Of a stretch of DNA of 64,000 nucleotides, positions 8,848-17,734 are shown in pieces. Both the position numbers and the translations under genes were made by a program. Under the pieces are notes generated by a model. It had not been told where the DNA came from, ran no database searches, and saw only the letters and a list, made by a program, of their open reading frames with translations. How positions within the stretch are numbered: position 1 is the stretch's first letter; the number at the start of each line of letters is the position of its first letter. The DNA comes from Rhizobium ruizarguesonis (GTDB taxonomy: Bacteria; Pseudomonadota; Alphaproteobacteria; Rhizobiales; Rhizobiaceae), in the NCBI RefSeq assembly GCF_012349115.1, contig NZ_PQIG01000084.1, forward strand, positions 1 through 64,000. The letters are read 5' to 3'.

Positions 8848-9888
8848 GTGGCCGAGATAAAATCCCACGAATTCGATACCTTCCTGCAGAAATCGGCACG
8901 GAACTATCGGATTTTCGTCATCTACGGGCCGGATCGCGGCCTTGTTTCCGAACGAGCGGGCTTGCTCGCCGGCAAGAGCGGTGTCGCGCTTGACGATCCC
9001 TTCTCGCTGACGAAACTCGATGTCGGCGACCTGCAGAAGGATCCCGGGCGGTTGGTCGACGAGGTCCAGTCGATCGGGCTGTTCGGCGGTGAGAAACTGA
9101 TCTGGATCCGCGGTGCCGCCAACGAGAAATACCTGGTCGACTCCCTGGCGCTGCTGGCTGAAAAACCACTCGAAGCCGCCTATCTGATCGTCGAGGCCGG
9201 CGACCTGAAGAAGGGCTCGCTGCTGCGCAAGACCGCCGAAGCCGCACGATCTGTCATGACGATCCCGTCCTACGCCGACGACAGCCGCGCCTTGAATGCC
9301 TTGATCGATACTGAACTTAGCGCAGAGAAGCTCGGCATTACGCCGGCCGCGCGCCAGGCGCTGATCGCGTTGATCGGCGGCGATCGGATCGCTTCCCGAA
9401 ACGAGGTGCGCAAGCTCGCTCTTTACTGCCGCGGCTTCAATACGATCGAAGAACATCACGTTACCGAAATAATCGGCGACGCCAGCGCTATCTCGGTTGA
9501 CGACGCCGTCGACGCCATTCTCGGCGGTGATCTCAATGCCTTTCTGCACGCCATGCAAAAGATCAGTAGTTCAAAAACCGCGATCTTTCTCGTTCTGCAG
9601 GCATGCCTGAAGCAATTCCAACTTCTGGATTCGATGCGCGCCGAAATGGATGAAAAACGGCTGCAGGCACCTCAGATCATGCAGACGATGGGGCGGCATT
9701 TGCATTTCCGCCGCAAGCCGATTATCGAACAGGCACTGCGCCAATGGACCGCGGAAAGCATCGCCCGTGAATCCAATCGGCTACAGGCCGCTATTCTGCA
9801 AAGCAGACGGCGGCAGGTGCTGGAAGACAGCGTTGCGATGCAAACGCTTCTTTCCACCACCCTTCAATCCGGCCGGAAATCCGCCTGA
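8848..9888 (+). CDS. holA: DNA polymerase III subunit delta
   Basis: A 346-residue delta subunit of the clamp loader, which opens the beta clamp. It starts with GTG at 8848 (MAEIKSHEFDTFL), ten bases after lptE. Family blocks include YGPDRGLVSERA (a non-ATPase relic of the AAA+ P-loop), LDVGDLQKDPGRLVDEVQSI, LFGGEKLIWI, and the C-terminal collar domain RRKPIIEQALRQW. No Walker A is present, as expected for delta. It is convergent with parB across a palindromic repeat. Confidence 0.95.
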   Translation: MAEIKSHEFDTFLQKSARNYRIFVIYGPDRGLVSERAGLLAGKSGVALDDPFSLTKLDVGDLQKDPGRLVDEVQSIGLFGGEKLIWIRGAANEKYLVDSLALLAEKPLEAAYLIVEAGDLKKGSLLRKTAEAARSVMTIPSYADDSRALNALIDTELSAEKLGITPAARQALIALIGGDRIASRNEVRKLALYCRGFNTIEEHHVTEIIGDASAISVDDAVDAILGGDLNAFLHAMQKISSSKTAIFLVLQACLKQFQLLDSMRAEMDEKRLQAPQIMQTMGRHLHFRRKPIIEQALRQWTAESIARESNRLQAAILQSRRRQVLEDSVAMQTLLSTTLQSGRKSA

Positions 9889-9950
9889 CCAACGCGCGTT
9901 GACCGAAAATCGAGATTGATCATCGGACAGCACATTGCGAGGGTTGAAGT

Positions 9951-9992
9951 TAGAGCGTCCTTTGTGCGTCCTCAGGACGCACGGCGCTCTAG
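9951..9992. repeat. half RIME-type palindrome between holA and parB
   Basis: A near-perfect palindrome: TAGAGCGTCCTTTGTGCGTCC, a 3-base loop, then GGACGCACGGCGCTCTA. It corresponds to the first palindrome of the element at 35613-35716. It overlaps the end of parB, whose TAG stop (CTA on the plus strand at 9989-9991) is part of the repeat. It could act as a terminator for the two convergent genes, but no long T-run follows on either strand. Confidence 0.8.
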
Positions 9993-10870
9993 CGCCTTTC
10001 GAGTAAGCGGCAGATTTCCTCGAGCTGCTCCAGTGACTTATAGGAAATTTTGATCTGGCCGCCGCTTGCCTTGTGATTGATCGCAACATCAAGGCCGAGC
10101 GCATCGGAAAGTGTCCGTTCCAGCGCCAGCGTGTCAGAATCCTTCTGATCTCGCCGCAATGTCGCCTGCTGCGGCTCCGATTGGGCCTTGATATTGTTTT
10201 GCGCCAGCTTTTCCGCATCACGCACCGACATGCCCTTGGCAACGATCGTACGGGCAAGACTTGCCGGGTCGGATGTTGAAACCAATGCACGCGCGTGCCC
10301 AGCCGACAGGCTGCCGGCGGCAAGCAGATCGCGAACCGGATCAGGCAGCTTCAGCAAGCGCAAGGAATTGGCAACGTGGCTGCGGCTTTTACCAATGATT
10401 TCCCCAAGGTCGTTCTGGGTGTAACCATATTCAGCAATAAGCTGCTCATAACCCAACGCCTCTTCGAGGGCATTGAGATCCGCGCGCTGTACGTTTTCGA
10501 CAATGGCAATTTCCAGCGCCGTCTTATCATCGACGTCACGGACGATGACAGGAATCTCGATCAGCCCGGCAAGCTGAGCTGCGCGCCAACGTCGCTCGCC
10601 GGCGATGATTTCATAACGATCCCGCGACATCGTCCGCACAACAATCGGCTGAACGATACCGTGTTGACGAATGGAACTTGCGAGATCATGAAGCTCAGCA
10701 TCATCGAAGAAACGACGAGGATTGCGGGGATTGCGGCTAACGAACTCGATCGGGATCATCCTGTCGGCACTGACAATCCGCTCGGCTTCCACCGGGACGG
10801 GCTGATCCATTTCACCAATCAACGCCGCAAGGCCACGGCCCAATCGCCTCTTCGATACATCGTCATTCAT
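9989..10870 (-). CDS. parB: chromosome partitioning protein ParB
   Basis: A 293-residue chromosomal ParB, the CTP-dependent clamp that loads at parS and spreads. Visible are an N-terminal ParA-interacting peptide (RLGRGLAALIGE at 9-20), the CTPase/ParB-N domain (RNPRNPRRFF; GERRWRAAQL at 91-100), a helix-turn-helix (about 145-180: YGYTQNDLGEIIGKSRSHV) and a C-terminal dimer domain (QIKISYKSLEQLEEI). It is downstream of parA with 32 bases between them and belongs to the leftward rsmG-parA-parB block. Its parS targets are visible nearby at 12299, 14260, 14295 and 20636. Confidence 0.98.
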   Translation of the reverse strand: MNDDVSKRRLGRGLAALIGEMDQPVPVEAERIVSADRMIPIEFVSRNPRNPRRFFDDAELHDLASSIRQHGIVQPIVVRTMSRDRYEIIAGERRWRAAQLAGLIEIPVIVRDVDDKTALEIAIVENVQRADLNALEEALGYEQLIAEYGYTQNDLGEIIGKSRSHVANSLRLLKLPDPVRDLLAAGSLSAGHARALVSTSDPASLARTIVAKGMSVRDAEKLAQNNIKAQSEPQQATLRRDQKDSDTLALERTLSDALGLDVAINHKASGGQIKISYKSLEQLEEICRLLERR

Positions 10871-10902
10871 GATCTACACTCACCTACACCCCTAAAATGA
10901 TG

Positions 10903-11697
10903 TCACGCGGCCAGTCTCTGGCGCTCCCGTTGGATGACCTCAGAGGCCAACTGCAGGTAGGCCTGGCTGCCCGCGCACTTCAAATCATAGAGAATAGCCG
11001 GCTTGCCATAGGACGGCGCCTCGGAAACGCGGACGTTGCGCGGAATTAACGTGTGGTAAACCTTTTCGCCGAGATGCGTGCGCACGTCATTGACCACCTG
11101 CTGGGCAAGATTGTTGCGCGCATCGAACATCGTCAAGACGATCCCTTGAATATCCAGACGCGGATTAACCGTTCGCCGAACCTGGCTGACGGTTTCAAGC
11201 AGCTGGCTCAATCCCTCCAGCGCAAAGAATTCACATTGCAACGGCACCAAGACCGAATGAGCTGCCGCCATGGCATTCATCGTCAGCAGATTGAACGACG
11301 GCGGGCAGTCCAGAAGAATATAGGAAAACGCCACGGCCTCCGGCGAAGACAAGGCTTTCCGCAATTTGAAGACCCGATCGCTTTGCTGCGAGATCTCCAT
11401 CTCGATGCCAAGCAGATCCATCGTCGACGGGACGATAAAGAGATTGGGAACCGCTGTCTCGAGAGTCACTTCGGGGATGCCACGATCACCAATCATCAGA
11501 TCGTAGGAGGAAAGCTTGCGATCACGACGATCGATACCGAGGCCGGTGCTGGCATTGCCCTGCGGGTCGAGATCGATGATCAAGACGCGCTCACCAATGG
11601 CAGCAAGCGCTGTTGCCAGATTGATTGCTGTGGTCGTCTTGCCAACGCCACCCTTCTGATTTGCGATGGTGATAATCCGATGTCGTTCGCCAGCCAT
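10903..11697 (-). CDS. parA: chromosome partitioning ATPase ParA
   Basis: A 264-residue ParA/Soj ATPase, which drives segregation of the ParB-parS complex along the nucleoid. The deviant Walker A KGGVGKTT lies at residues 15-22; Walker A' DLDPQGNASTGLG and Walker B ILLDCPPSFN follow. It is short and has no N-terminal HTH, so it is the chromosomal rather than the plasmid RepA type. It lies between rsmG and parB, the usual gidA-gidB-parA-parB order. Confidence 0.98.
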   Translation of the reverse strand: MAGERHRIITIANQKGGVGKTTTAINLATALAAIGERVLIIDLDPQGNASTGLGIDRRDRKLSSYDLMIGDRGIPEVTLETAVPNLFIVPSTMDLLGIEMEISQQSDRVFKLRKALSSPEAVAFSYILLDCPPSFNLLTMNAMAAAHSVLVPLQCEFFALEGLSQLLETVSQVRRTVNPRLDIQGIVLTMFDARNNLAQQVVNDVRTHLGEKVYHTLIPRNVRVSEAPSYGKPAILYDLKCAGSQAYLQLASEVIQRERQRLAA

Positions 11698-11716
11698 TGC
11701 CGCAATATCCGATCTG

Positions 11717-12334
11717 TTAAACCAAGCGCCGGAGATTTGATACTTCCAAAATAACAGATTCCTGCTCGACGGCGCTTCTATGTTCTAACAGATCGAATTC
11801 CCACCGACCACGTGCTTTGTCGATTTCCTTCCGGTAATCCCGGCCTTTATGAAAAAAGCCACGACAATTTTCCTTGCCAAGCATCCAAGCGGCCGAATAC
11901 CCGATAAGCCCATCAAGATCGGTAAGCGCGCGCGCTGAAATCGCTCCGCATTCGCCAACCTCCGTATAGGCATCTTCGATTCGAATGCTATGCACGCTGC
12001 CGCGCGCATTTGTTTCCCGTAGAGCGGTCCGCAGAAACGCTGCCTTTTTATGGTTGCTTTCGACCAGATGGACCCATCCACCTTGCAGCTCGGCCAGGAA
12101 AATCGCCGTAATAACGCCCGGAAAGCCACCTCCACTGCCGAGGTCAACCCAGGTAACCGGTTGCGGATGAATCTGAAAAATCTGGCTGCTATCGGCGATG
12201 TGCCGGTGCCATAGATCATCGAGTGTCGACGGCGCCACCAGATTAATTGCTTTCGCCCACTTCTGAAACAGCGCTGCAAAGTGTTGCAGCCGCTCCTGTG
12301 TTTCACGTGAAACACGCAAACCGTTTAATTCCAT
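11717..12334 (-). CDS. rsmG: 16S rRNA (guanine527-N7)-methyltransferase RsmG
   Basis: A 205-residue class I SAM-dependent methyltransferase that makes m7G527 in 16S rRNA. The SAM-binding glycine motif is WVDLGSGGGFPG at 62-73; HLVESNHKKAAFLR and a RALTDLDGL block follow. The N-terminal residues VSRETQE are encoded by a perfect parS site (12299-12314), so the protein sequence is constrained by a partition site here. It lies 25 bases downstream of mnmG and 19 bases upstream of parA in the leftward operon. Confidence 0.96.
   Translation of the reverse strand: MELNGLRVSRETQERLQHFAALFQKWAKAINLVAPSTLDDLWHRHIADSSQIFQIHPQPVTWVDLGSGGGFPGVITAIFLAELQGGWVHLVESNHKKAAFLRTALRETNARGSVHSIRIEDAYTEVGECGAISARALTDLDGLIGYSAAWMLGKENCRGFFHKGRDYRKEIDKARGRWEFDLLEHRSAVEQESVILEVSNLRRLV
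12299..12314. other. parS site, perfect 16-bp match, inside rsmG
   Basis: TGTTTCACGTGAAACA matches the conserved ParB-binding parS palindrome in all 16 positions. It is within the first codons of rsmG and about 6.7 kb left of oriC. Confidence 0.96.
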
Positions 12335-12359
12335 TCTGAAAGTCTCTCAAATCTTGTAA

Positions 12360-14237
12360 TCAGGCGCTGTGACGAGCAGAAGAGGGTAGGCGACGCAAGT
12401 GCACAAGCAGCAATGCGATTGCTGCGGGCGTCATCCCTTCAACGATTGCGGCCTGGGCGATGTTGAAAGGTCGAGCAGCGCTGAGTTTTGCCTTGAGCTC
12501 GTTCGAGAGACCGGAGAGTACGTTATAATTGAATTCTAGCGGTATCTGCCGGTCTTCGTCGCGTTGTTGATCGGCAATCGCCGTGGCTTGTCGATCCAGA
12601 TAAACCGAATACCCGGCCTCGATTTCCAACGCTTCCGCGACTTTCGGCCCGATCGCGTCAAGCGCCTCCGGCCAAACATGCCGGAGCGCGGCCAGATCAT
12701 AATTCGGATAGGAAAGCAAATCATAGGCAGTTCGGCGCTGCCCATCGAGATTTATATTCAGGCCCGCGCGTCGCGCTTCATTCGGCGTGACCGTCAGCGA
12801 CTGCAACAGCGCCCGGCCATTTTCGATTTCGGCCTGATAGGACGTGAATCGCTGTACCCGCTCGCTGCTCACGCATCCGAGCCGCATGGCCAGGGGCGTC
12901 AAACGCATATCGGCATTGTCAGCCCGTAAAGTCAGCCGATACTCCGCGCGCGATGTAAACATTCGGTACGGCTCCGTAACGCCGCGTGAGGTGAGATCGT
13001 CGATCATGACGCCGATATAGGAACTCGTTCGGCTAAAATGGAACGGTTCCGAATCGATGCTTCGCAATGCAGCATTCAACCCGGCTGCCAGACCCTGGGC
13101 GGCAGCCTCCTCATATCCGGTGGTGCCATTGATCTGACCGGCGAGAAACAGGCCTTTCAACCGTTTGACTTCAAGCGACGGCGTCAGCTCTCTCGGATCA
13201 ACATGATCATATTCGATCGCATAGCCCGGTTGCAGAATTCTTGCCACTTCAAGACCCGGAATCGTTTTGATGAATTCGGCCTGAACCTCCGCCGGCAAGG
13301 AGGTAGAAATCCCGTTCGGATAGACCGTGTCATCGTCCAGTCCCTCGGGCTCGAGAAAGACCTGATGTCCATCCCGCTCTCCGAATTTCACCAGCTTGTC
13401 TTCGATAGACGGACAATAACGAGGCCCGACGCCTTCGATCTGCCCGGAATACATCGCCGAGCGCATAATGTTGTCGACAATAATGCGATGGGTCGCTTCG
13501 GTCGTCCTGGTGACCCCGCATTCGATCTGTGGCGTGGTAATCGCGTCGGTCATGAAGGAGAACGGAACAAGCTCCTCGTCAGCCCCTTGTCGGCCGACGG
13601 ATTGCCAGTCGATTGTCTTTCCATCCAGCCGCGCTGGTGTTCCGGTCTTCAGACGTCCCAACCGCAATCCCAAGCGGGCGAGGGTCGCAGACAATCCGAT
13701 CGACGGCGCTTCACCGACACGCCCGGCCGGTGTCTTTTCCGAACCGATATGAATAAGACCGCGCAGAAAGGTTCCAGTGGTCAAAACCACCGCCGGCGCT
13801 TTCAGGGTTCGACCATCCTTCATAATCACACCGGTGACGCGACCATCGACAACGTCCAGATCGAACGCATCGCCTTCGATGATATCCAGGCCTGGAGTCG
13901 CTTCGATCGCCGCCAGCATTGCAAGGCGATAAAGCTTTCGATCGGCCTGTGTCCGCGGACCGCGGACAGCCGCGCCCTTCTTCTTGTTCAGCATCCTGAA
14001 CTGAATGCCCGCAGCATCGGCAATACGACCCATCAGGCCGTCCATCGCGTCAATTTCCCGAACCAGATGGCCCTTGCCAAGCCCACCGATTGCCGGATTA
14101 CACGACATGACGCCAATCGTGTCGCGTCTATGCGTAATCAGAGCGGTTTTCGCCCCGAGGCGCGCAGCTGCGCCGGCAGCCTCCGAGCCCGCATGGCCAC
14201 CACCTATCACAATCACATCGAAGGCATTATCTGTCAT
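12360..14237 (-). CDS. mnmG: tRNA uridine-5-carboxymethylaminomethyl modification enzyme MnmG (GidA)
   Basis: A 625-residue FAD enzyme that, with MnmE, installs the cmnm5 group at U34 of certain tRNAs. The Rossmann FAD motif is VIGGGHAGSEAAG at 10-22; the family block MSCNPAIGGLGKGHLV lies at about 44-59; GTPARLDGKTIDW, GYEEAAAQGLAAGLNAA and the C-terminal helical MnmE-binding domain (EFNYNVLSGLSNELKAKL) are complete. Its partner gene mnmE is immediately upstream, separated by a 70-base gap holding two parS sites. Confidence 0.98.
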   Translation of the reverse strand: MTDNAFDVIVIGGGHAGSEAAGAAARLGAKTALITHRRDTIGVMSCNPAIGGLGKGHLVREIDAMDGLMGRIADAAGIQFRMLNKKKGAAVRGPRTQADRKLYRLAMLAAIEATPGLDIIEGDAFDLDVVDGRVTGVIMKDGRTLKAPAVVLTTGTFLRGLIHIGSEKTPAGRVGEAPSIGLSATLARLGLRLGRLKTGTPARLDGKTIDWQSVGRQGADEELVPFSFMTDAITTPQIECGVTRTTEATHRIIVDNIMRSAMYSGQIEGVGPRYCPSIEDKLVKFGERDGHQVFLEPEGLDDDTVYPNGISTSLPAEVQAEFIKTIPGLEVARILQPGYAIEYDHVDPRELTPSLEVKRLKGLFLAGQINGTTGYEEAAAQGLAAGLNAALRSIDSEPFHFSRTSSYIGVMIDDLTSRGVTEPYRMFTSRAEYRLTLRADNADMRLTPLAMRLGCVSSERVQRFTSYQAEIENGRALLQSLTVTPNEARRAGLNINLDGQRRTAYDLLSYPNYDLAALRHVWPEALDAIGPKVAEALEIEAGYSVYLDRQATAIADQQRDEDRQIPLEFNYNVLSGLSNELKAKLSAARPFNIAQAAIVEGMTPAAIALLLVHLRRLPSSARHSA

Positions 14238-14259
14238 TCAAGACTCCACATCCGGCAGA

Positions 14260-14275
14260 CGTTTCACGTGAAACC
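14260..14275. other. parS-like site between mnmG and mnmE (14 of 16)
   Basis: CGTTTCACGTGAAACC keeps the 14-base core GTTTCACGTGAAAC of parS and differs only at the two outer positions. It is directly upstream of the mnmG start. Confidence 0.9.
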
Positions 14276-14294
14276 AGCGTAAGCTGGCGCCTAG

Positions 14295-14310
14295 GGTTTC
14301 ACGTGAATCA
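14295..14310. other. parS-like site overlapping the mnmE stop codon (14 of 16)
   Basis: GGTTTCACGTGAATCA differs from parS at position 1 and position 14. The final TCA is the complement of the mnmE TGA stop, so the site ends exactly on the gene end; the changed base may be what the stop codon requires. Confidence 0.8.
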
Positions 14311-15627
14311 TTTGCCGATACAAAACTCCGAGAAGATCACCCCGAGCAGCTGTTCGACGTCCACTCTTCCGGTAATTCTGCCCAAATACTCAGCGGCAAT
14401 TCGCAGCTGCTCGGTCCGCAGTTCGAGATTCACATCCTCCTGCGATATTGCCGCATCGAGCGCCGTTAAACATTTCGCTAGCGAATCCTTATGCCGTTGG
14501 CGGCTGGGGATTGCCATAGATAGGCCGGCAAAACGTTTGTCGACTATGTTGCCGATCAACCGCCGTAGTTCCGGCAGACCGTCACCCGTCGCCGTCGAAA
14601 TCTGCAGATCATACCGATCCGCTGCGATATCGATGAGATCCTTCTTTGTCCCGACAGTAACATGTGGAGAGGCTTGCTCCAAGTCGTCGGGAATCTGAGG
14701 ATCCGTCATGTCAACCAGCATCAGGACAAGATCGGCATCGCGAAGCGCAATACGCGCGCGCCGCACGCCTTCCATTTCGACCCTGTCGTCCGCCTCACGA
14801 AGTCCCGCTGTGTCATAGAGCTTGATCAGATAACCATCAATATCGAGATCAACCTGCAGGACATCGCGCGTGGTTCCGGCAATCTCAGTCACAATTGCCA
14901 CGTCACGACGGGCCAAAGCATTCAGCAGGCTCGATTTTCCGGCGTTCGGAGCGCCGGCGATGACCACCTTGAAGCCGTCTCTGATAATCTCGCCGGCCGA
15001 AGCTGCCGCTAGGTGATGCTCGATATCACCGCGAAGTTCCCCCATATCGGCCCAGACCATATCCGACACCGACCCTGGAACATCATCCTCGTCGGGGAAA
15101 TCAAGTTCCGCCTCGATCAGCGCTCGGGCGCGCGTTAATCGTTCCGCCCACGAATCGTAAATTGTGGAAAGCCCGCCTGCGCTGTGTTCGACCGCAAGGC
15201 GTCGCTGCATCTCGGTCTCGGCGCCGATGAGGTCGGCCAGACCCTCAACCTCGACGAGATCAAGTTTGCCGTTTTCAAAGGCCCGGCGGGAGAACTCGCC
15301 CTCGACTGCCATTCGAACACCCGGAATATCGCCGAGCGCGTGAAACAGCGCCGCCAGCACTGCCCTGCTGCCGTGGATTTGCAGCTCGGCAACATCCTCG
15401 CCGGTAAACGAATTCGGAGCAGGGAAAAACAGCACCAGACCACTATCGATCGGCTGATCGTTACGAGTCCGAATCGTCCGGTAAGATGCCTGCCGGGCTG
15501 TTGGAACGGATCCGACGAGCTTCACCAAAGTGTCTCTGGTCAGCGGCCCGCTGATTCGAACGACCGAAACACCCGAAGGCAGGGCACCGCTCGATAGCGC
15601 ATATATGGTATCATTCAACATGGCCAT
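14308..15627 (-). CDS. mnmE: tRNA modification GTPase MnmE (TrmE)
   Basis: A 439-residue GTPase working with MnmG on U34 of tRNA. N-terminal tetrahydrofolate-binding domain (1-115: DTIYALSSGALPSGVSVVRI), helical domain, inserted G domain (about 215-370; G1 GAPNAGKSS, G3 DTAGL, G2 EIAGTTRDV) and the catalytic C-terminal cysteine motif CIGK at the very end. Length is normal. It is downstream of rho, across a terminator-like hairpin, so it probably has its own promoter. Confidence 0.98.
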   Translation of the reverse strand: MAMLNDTIYALSSGALPSGVSVVRISGPLTRDTLVKLVGSVPTARQASYRTIRTRNDQPIDSGLVLFFPAPNSFTGEDVAELQIHGSRAVLAALFHALGDIPGVRMAVEGEFSRRAFENGKLDLVEVEGLADLIGAETEMQRRLAVEHSAGGLSTIYDSWAERLTRARALIEAELDFPDEDDVPGSVSDMVWADMGELRGDIEHHLAAASAGEIIRDGFKVVIAGAPNAGKSSLLNALARRDVAIVTEIAGTTRDVLQVDLDIDGYLIKLYDTAGLREADDRVEMEGVRRARIALRDADLVLMLVDMTDPQIPDDLEQASPHVTVGTKKDLIDIAADRYDLQISTATGDGLPELRRLIGNIVDKRFAGLSMAIPSRQRHKDSLAKCLTALDAAISQEDVNLELRTEQLRIAAEYLGRITGRVDVEQLLGVIFSEFCIGK

Positions 15628-15675
15628 ATCGCCTGGTTCATCGGTTGGAATCGAAATCGATTCCTCTCAAATAGA

Positions 15676-15712
15676 AAAGCTGGAGGCGTCATGACGATGC
15701 CTCCAGCTTTAA
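15676..15712 (-). terminator. intrinsic terminator after rho
   Basis: A 12-bp stem (AAAGCTGGAGGC at 15676-15687 with GCCTCCAGCTTT at 15699-15710). Read leftward it is followed by TTTTCTATTT, fitting a terminator for rho, whose stop is about 20 bases away. Confidence 0.8.
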
Positions 15713-15732
15713 GGGGTGAATCCGGCTAAGGA

Positions 15733-16998
15733 TTATGTGTTCATCGATTCGAAGAAGTCGGAATTGTTCTTCGTCTGCTTGAGCTTGTCGATCAGGAATT
15801 CGACCGCGTCGGTCGTGCCCATTGGAGCAAGGATGCGGCGGAGCACGAAGATCTTCTGCAGATCCTGGCGCGGAACCAGAAGGTCCTCCTTGCGCGTACC
15901 GGACTTCAGGATATCCATGGCCGGGAAGATACGCTTATCGGCGACCTTGCGATCGAGGACGATTTCCGAGTTGCCGGTACCCTTGAACTCTTCGAAGATC
16001 ACTTCGTCCATGCGACTGCCGGTATCGATCAGCGCGGTCGCGATGATCGTCAAAGAGCCGCCTTCCTCGATGTTACGCGCCGCGCCGAAGAAGCGCTTCG
16101 GCCGCTGCAGAGCATTGGCGTCCACACCGCCGGTCAGGACCTTGCCTGACGAGGGAACGACCGTGTTATAGGCACGCCCCAAGCGCGTGATCGAATCGAG
16201 CAGGATGACAACGTCGCGTCCGTGTTCGACAAGGCGCTTGGCTTTCTCGATGACCATCTCGGCCACCTGCACGTGACGGACGGCTGGTTCGTCGAAGGTC
16301 GAGGAGATAACCTCGCCGCGAACCGAGCGCTGCATGTCGGTCACTTCTTCGGGGCGTTCATCGATCAGCAGGACGATCAGATAGCACTCCGGATGGTTGG
16401 CGGTGATCGAATGCGCGATGTTCTGCAACAACACGGTCTTACCGGTACGCGGCGGCGCGACGATCAATCCACGCTGGCCCTTGCCGAGCGGCGCCACCAG
16501 GTCGATCACACGTGGCGACAAATCCTTGGTGGTCGGAATATCGAGTTCCATCTTGAAGCGCTCGTTCGGATAGAGCGGCGTCAGATTGTCGAAATGGACC
16601 TTGTGCCGGATCTGTTCCGGATCGTCGAAATTGATGGTGTTGACCTTGAGCAGCGCGAAATAGCGCTCGCCTTCCTTCGGTCCACGGATCGGGCCTTCGA
16701 CGGTATCGCCGGTTTTCAGCGAGAAACGGCGGATCTGCGACGGGGAGATATAAATATCATCCGGGCCCGGCAGGTAGTTCGCATTGGGCGACCGCAGGAA
16801 GCCGAAACCGTCCTGCAGCACTTCGACGACGCCTTCGCCGATGATTTCGACATCCTGGCTGGCAAGCATCTTGAGGATCGCAAACATCAGCTCCTGCTTG
16901 CGCATCGTGCTTGCGTTCTCGACCTCGAGCGATTCGGCAAATGCCAGCAGATCCGTTGGGGATTTACTCTTAAGTTCCTGAAGCTTCATTTCAGCCAT
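15733..16998 (-). CDS. rho: transcription termination factor Rho
   Basis: A 421-residue Rho hexameric RNA helicase. N-terminal Rho-N helix domain (1-45: LQELKSKSPTDLLAFAESL), OSB/cold-shock RNA-binding domain (about 50-125: GVVEVLQDGFGFLRS), Walker A PPRTGKTVLL at 182-191, Walker B VVILLDSITRLGRAYN, Q-loop VDANALQRPKRFFGAARNIE and R-loop blocks. No linker insertions, so it is a compact alphaproteobacterial form. A gene-free stretch of about 200 bases separates it from hemJ; rho leaders are often autoregulated, but no specific structure is evident. Confidence 0.99.
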   Translation of the reverse strand: MAEMKLQELKSKSPTDLLAFAESLEVENASTMRKQELMFAILKMLASQDVEIIGEGVVEVLQDGFGFLRSPNANYLPGPDDIYISPSQIRRFSLKTGDTVEGPIRGPKEGERYFALLKVNTINFDDPEQIRHKVHFDNLTPLYPNERFKMELDIPTTKDLSPRVIDLVAPLGKGQRGLIVAPPRTGKTVLLQNIAHSITANHPECYLIVLLIDERPEEVTDMQRSVRGEVISSTFDEPAVRHVQVAEMVIEKAKRLVEHGRDVVILLDSITRLGRAYNTVVPSSGKVLTGGVDANALQRPKRFFGAARNIEEGGSLTIIATALIDTGSRMDEVIFEEFKGTGNSEIVLDRKVADKRIFPAMDILKSGTRKEDLLVPRQDLQKIFVLRRILAPMGTTDAVEFLIDKLKQTKNNSDFFESMNT

Positions 16999-17195
16999 GA
17001 AGTGACCAATACTCTTTTTAATTTCAAAGGGGAAAGGCGATGTTGGGTCGTATTCGGTACCGCGAAAGGGCTCGCAGACGACTGAACTCTACACACATGC
17101 CACGTAGATGAGATGCGCGGAAAATAGCGACTCGCAATCGCTGCCGCAAGAGGGCTGCTTAAAATGAAGCAAATTTATCCTGAGGACGATTTTCC

Positions 17196-17732
17196 TCAGA
17201 ACGGCTTCACCACGACGAGGATGACGATCACGACCATCAGCACTGTCGGCGCCTCGTTCATGAACCGCCAGTAACGCGCGGAGCGGCGATTTTCATCCCG
17301 CTCGAACGCCCCGACGGCGCGGCTGAAGAACATATGAACACCAGTCAGCAACACGACGAGACCGATCTTGGCATGCAGCCAGCCGCCGTGGAATCCATAG
17401 ACCGACCAAGCGAGATAGAGGCCGAAAATCCACGTCAACATCATCGCCGGCGTCATGATGATTCGAAGCAGCCGACGCTCCATTACCTTGAAGGTTTCCG
17501 ATTGCACCGAGCCGGGCTCCGCATCGGTGTGATAGATGAACAGCCGCGGCATATAGAACAGCCCGGCCATCCAGGAAATGACCGCGATGATGTGCAGCGC
17601 CTTGATCCAGAGGTAGAGATTATCGGGGTTCCACGCAAAAAGCCCGACCGCCATCAGCGCGAAGAAGACCAGCGCAAAATGAGCCCGGCGCCTGGCGTAG
17701 GCGCCAGATCTCCGATCGGTCTGTTTTTCCAT
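17196..17732 (-). CDS. hemJ: protoporphyrinogen IX oxidase HemJ
   Basis: A 178-residue membrane protein of the UPF0093/HemJ family, which oxidises protoporphyrinogen IX to protoporphyrin IX in bacteria that lack HemG and HemY. Four hydrophobic segments are visible (about 20-35, 40-60, 85-110, 115-140, plus a C-terminal VLMVVIVILVVV stretch); the conserved histidine is in IKALHIIAVISWMAGLFYMPR, with MERRLLRIIM and WLHAKIGLV following. The ATG at 17732 with AGGG upstream is preferred; a GTG at 17738 overlapping the hemE stop is the alternative. Adjacency to hemE supports the heme-pathway role. Confidence 0.9.
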   Translation of the reverse strand: MEKQTDRRSGAYARRRAHFALVFFALMAVGLFAWNPDNLYLWIKALHIIAVISWMAGLFYMPRLFIYHTDAEPGSVQSETFKVMERRLLRIIMTPAMMLTWIFGLYLAWSVYGFHGGWLHAKIGLVVLLTGVHMFFSRAVGAFERDENRRSARYWRFMNEAPTVLMVVIVILVVVKPF

Positions 17733-17734
17733 CG

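Noticed and set aside
17178..17202. Hairpin CTGAGGA...TCCTCAG as a hemJ terminator
   Set aside because: It overlaps the last codons of hemJ and has no clear T-run; left out as a feature.
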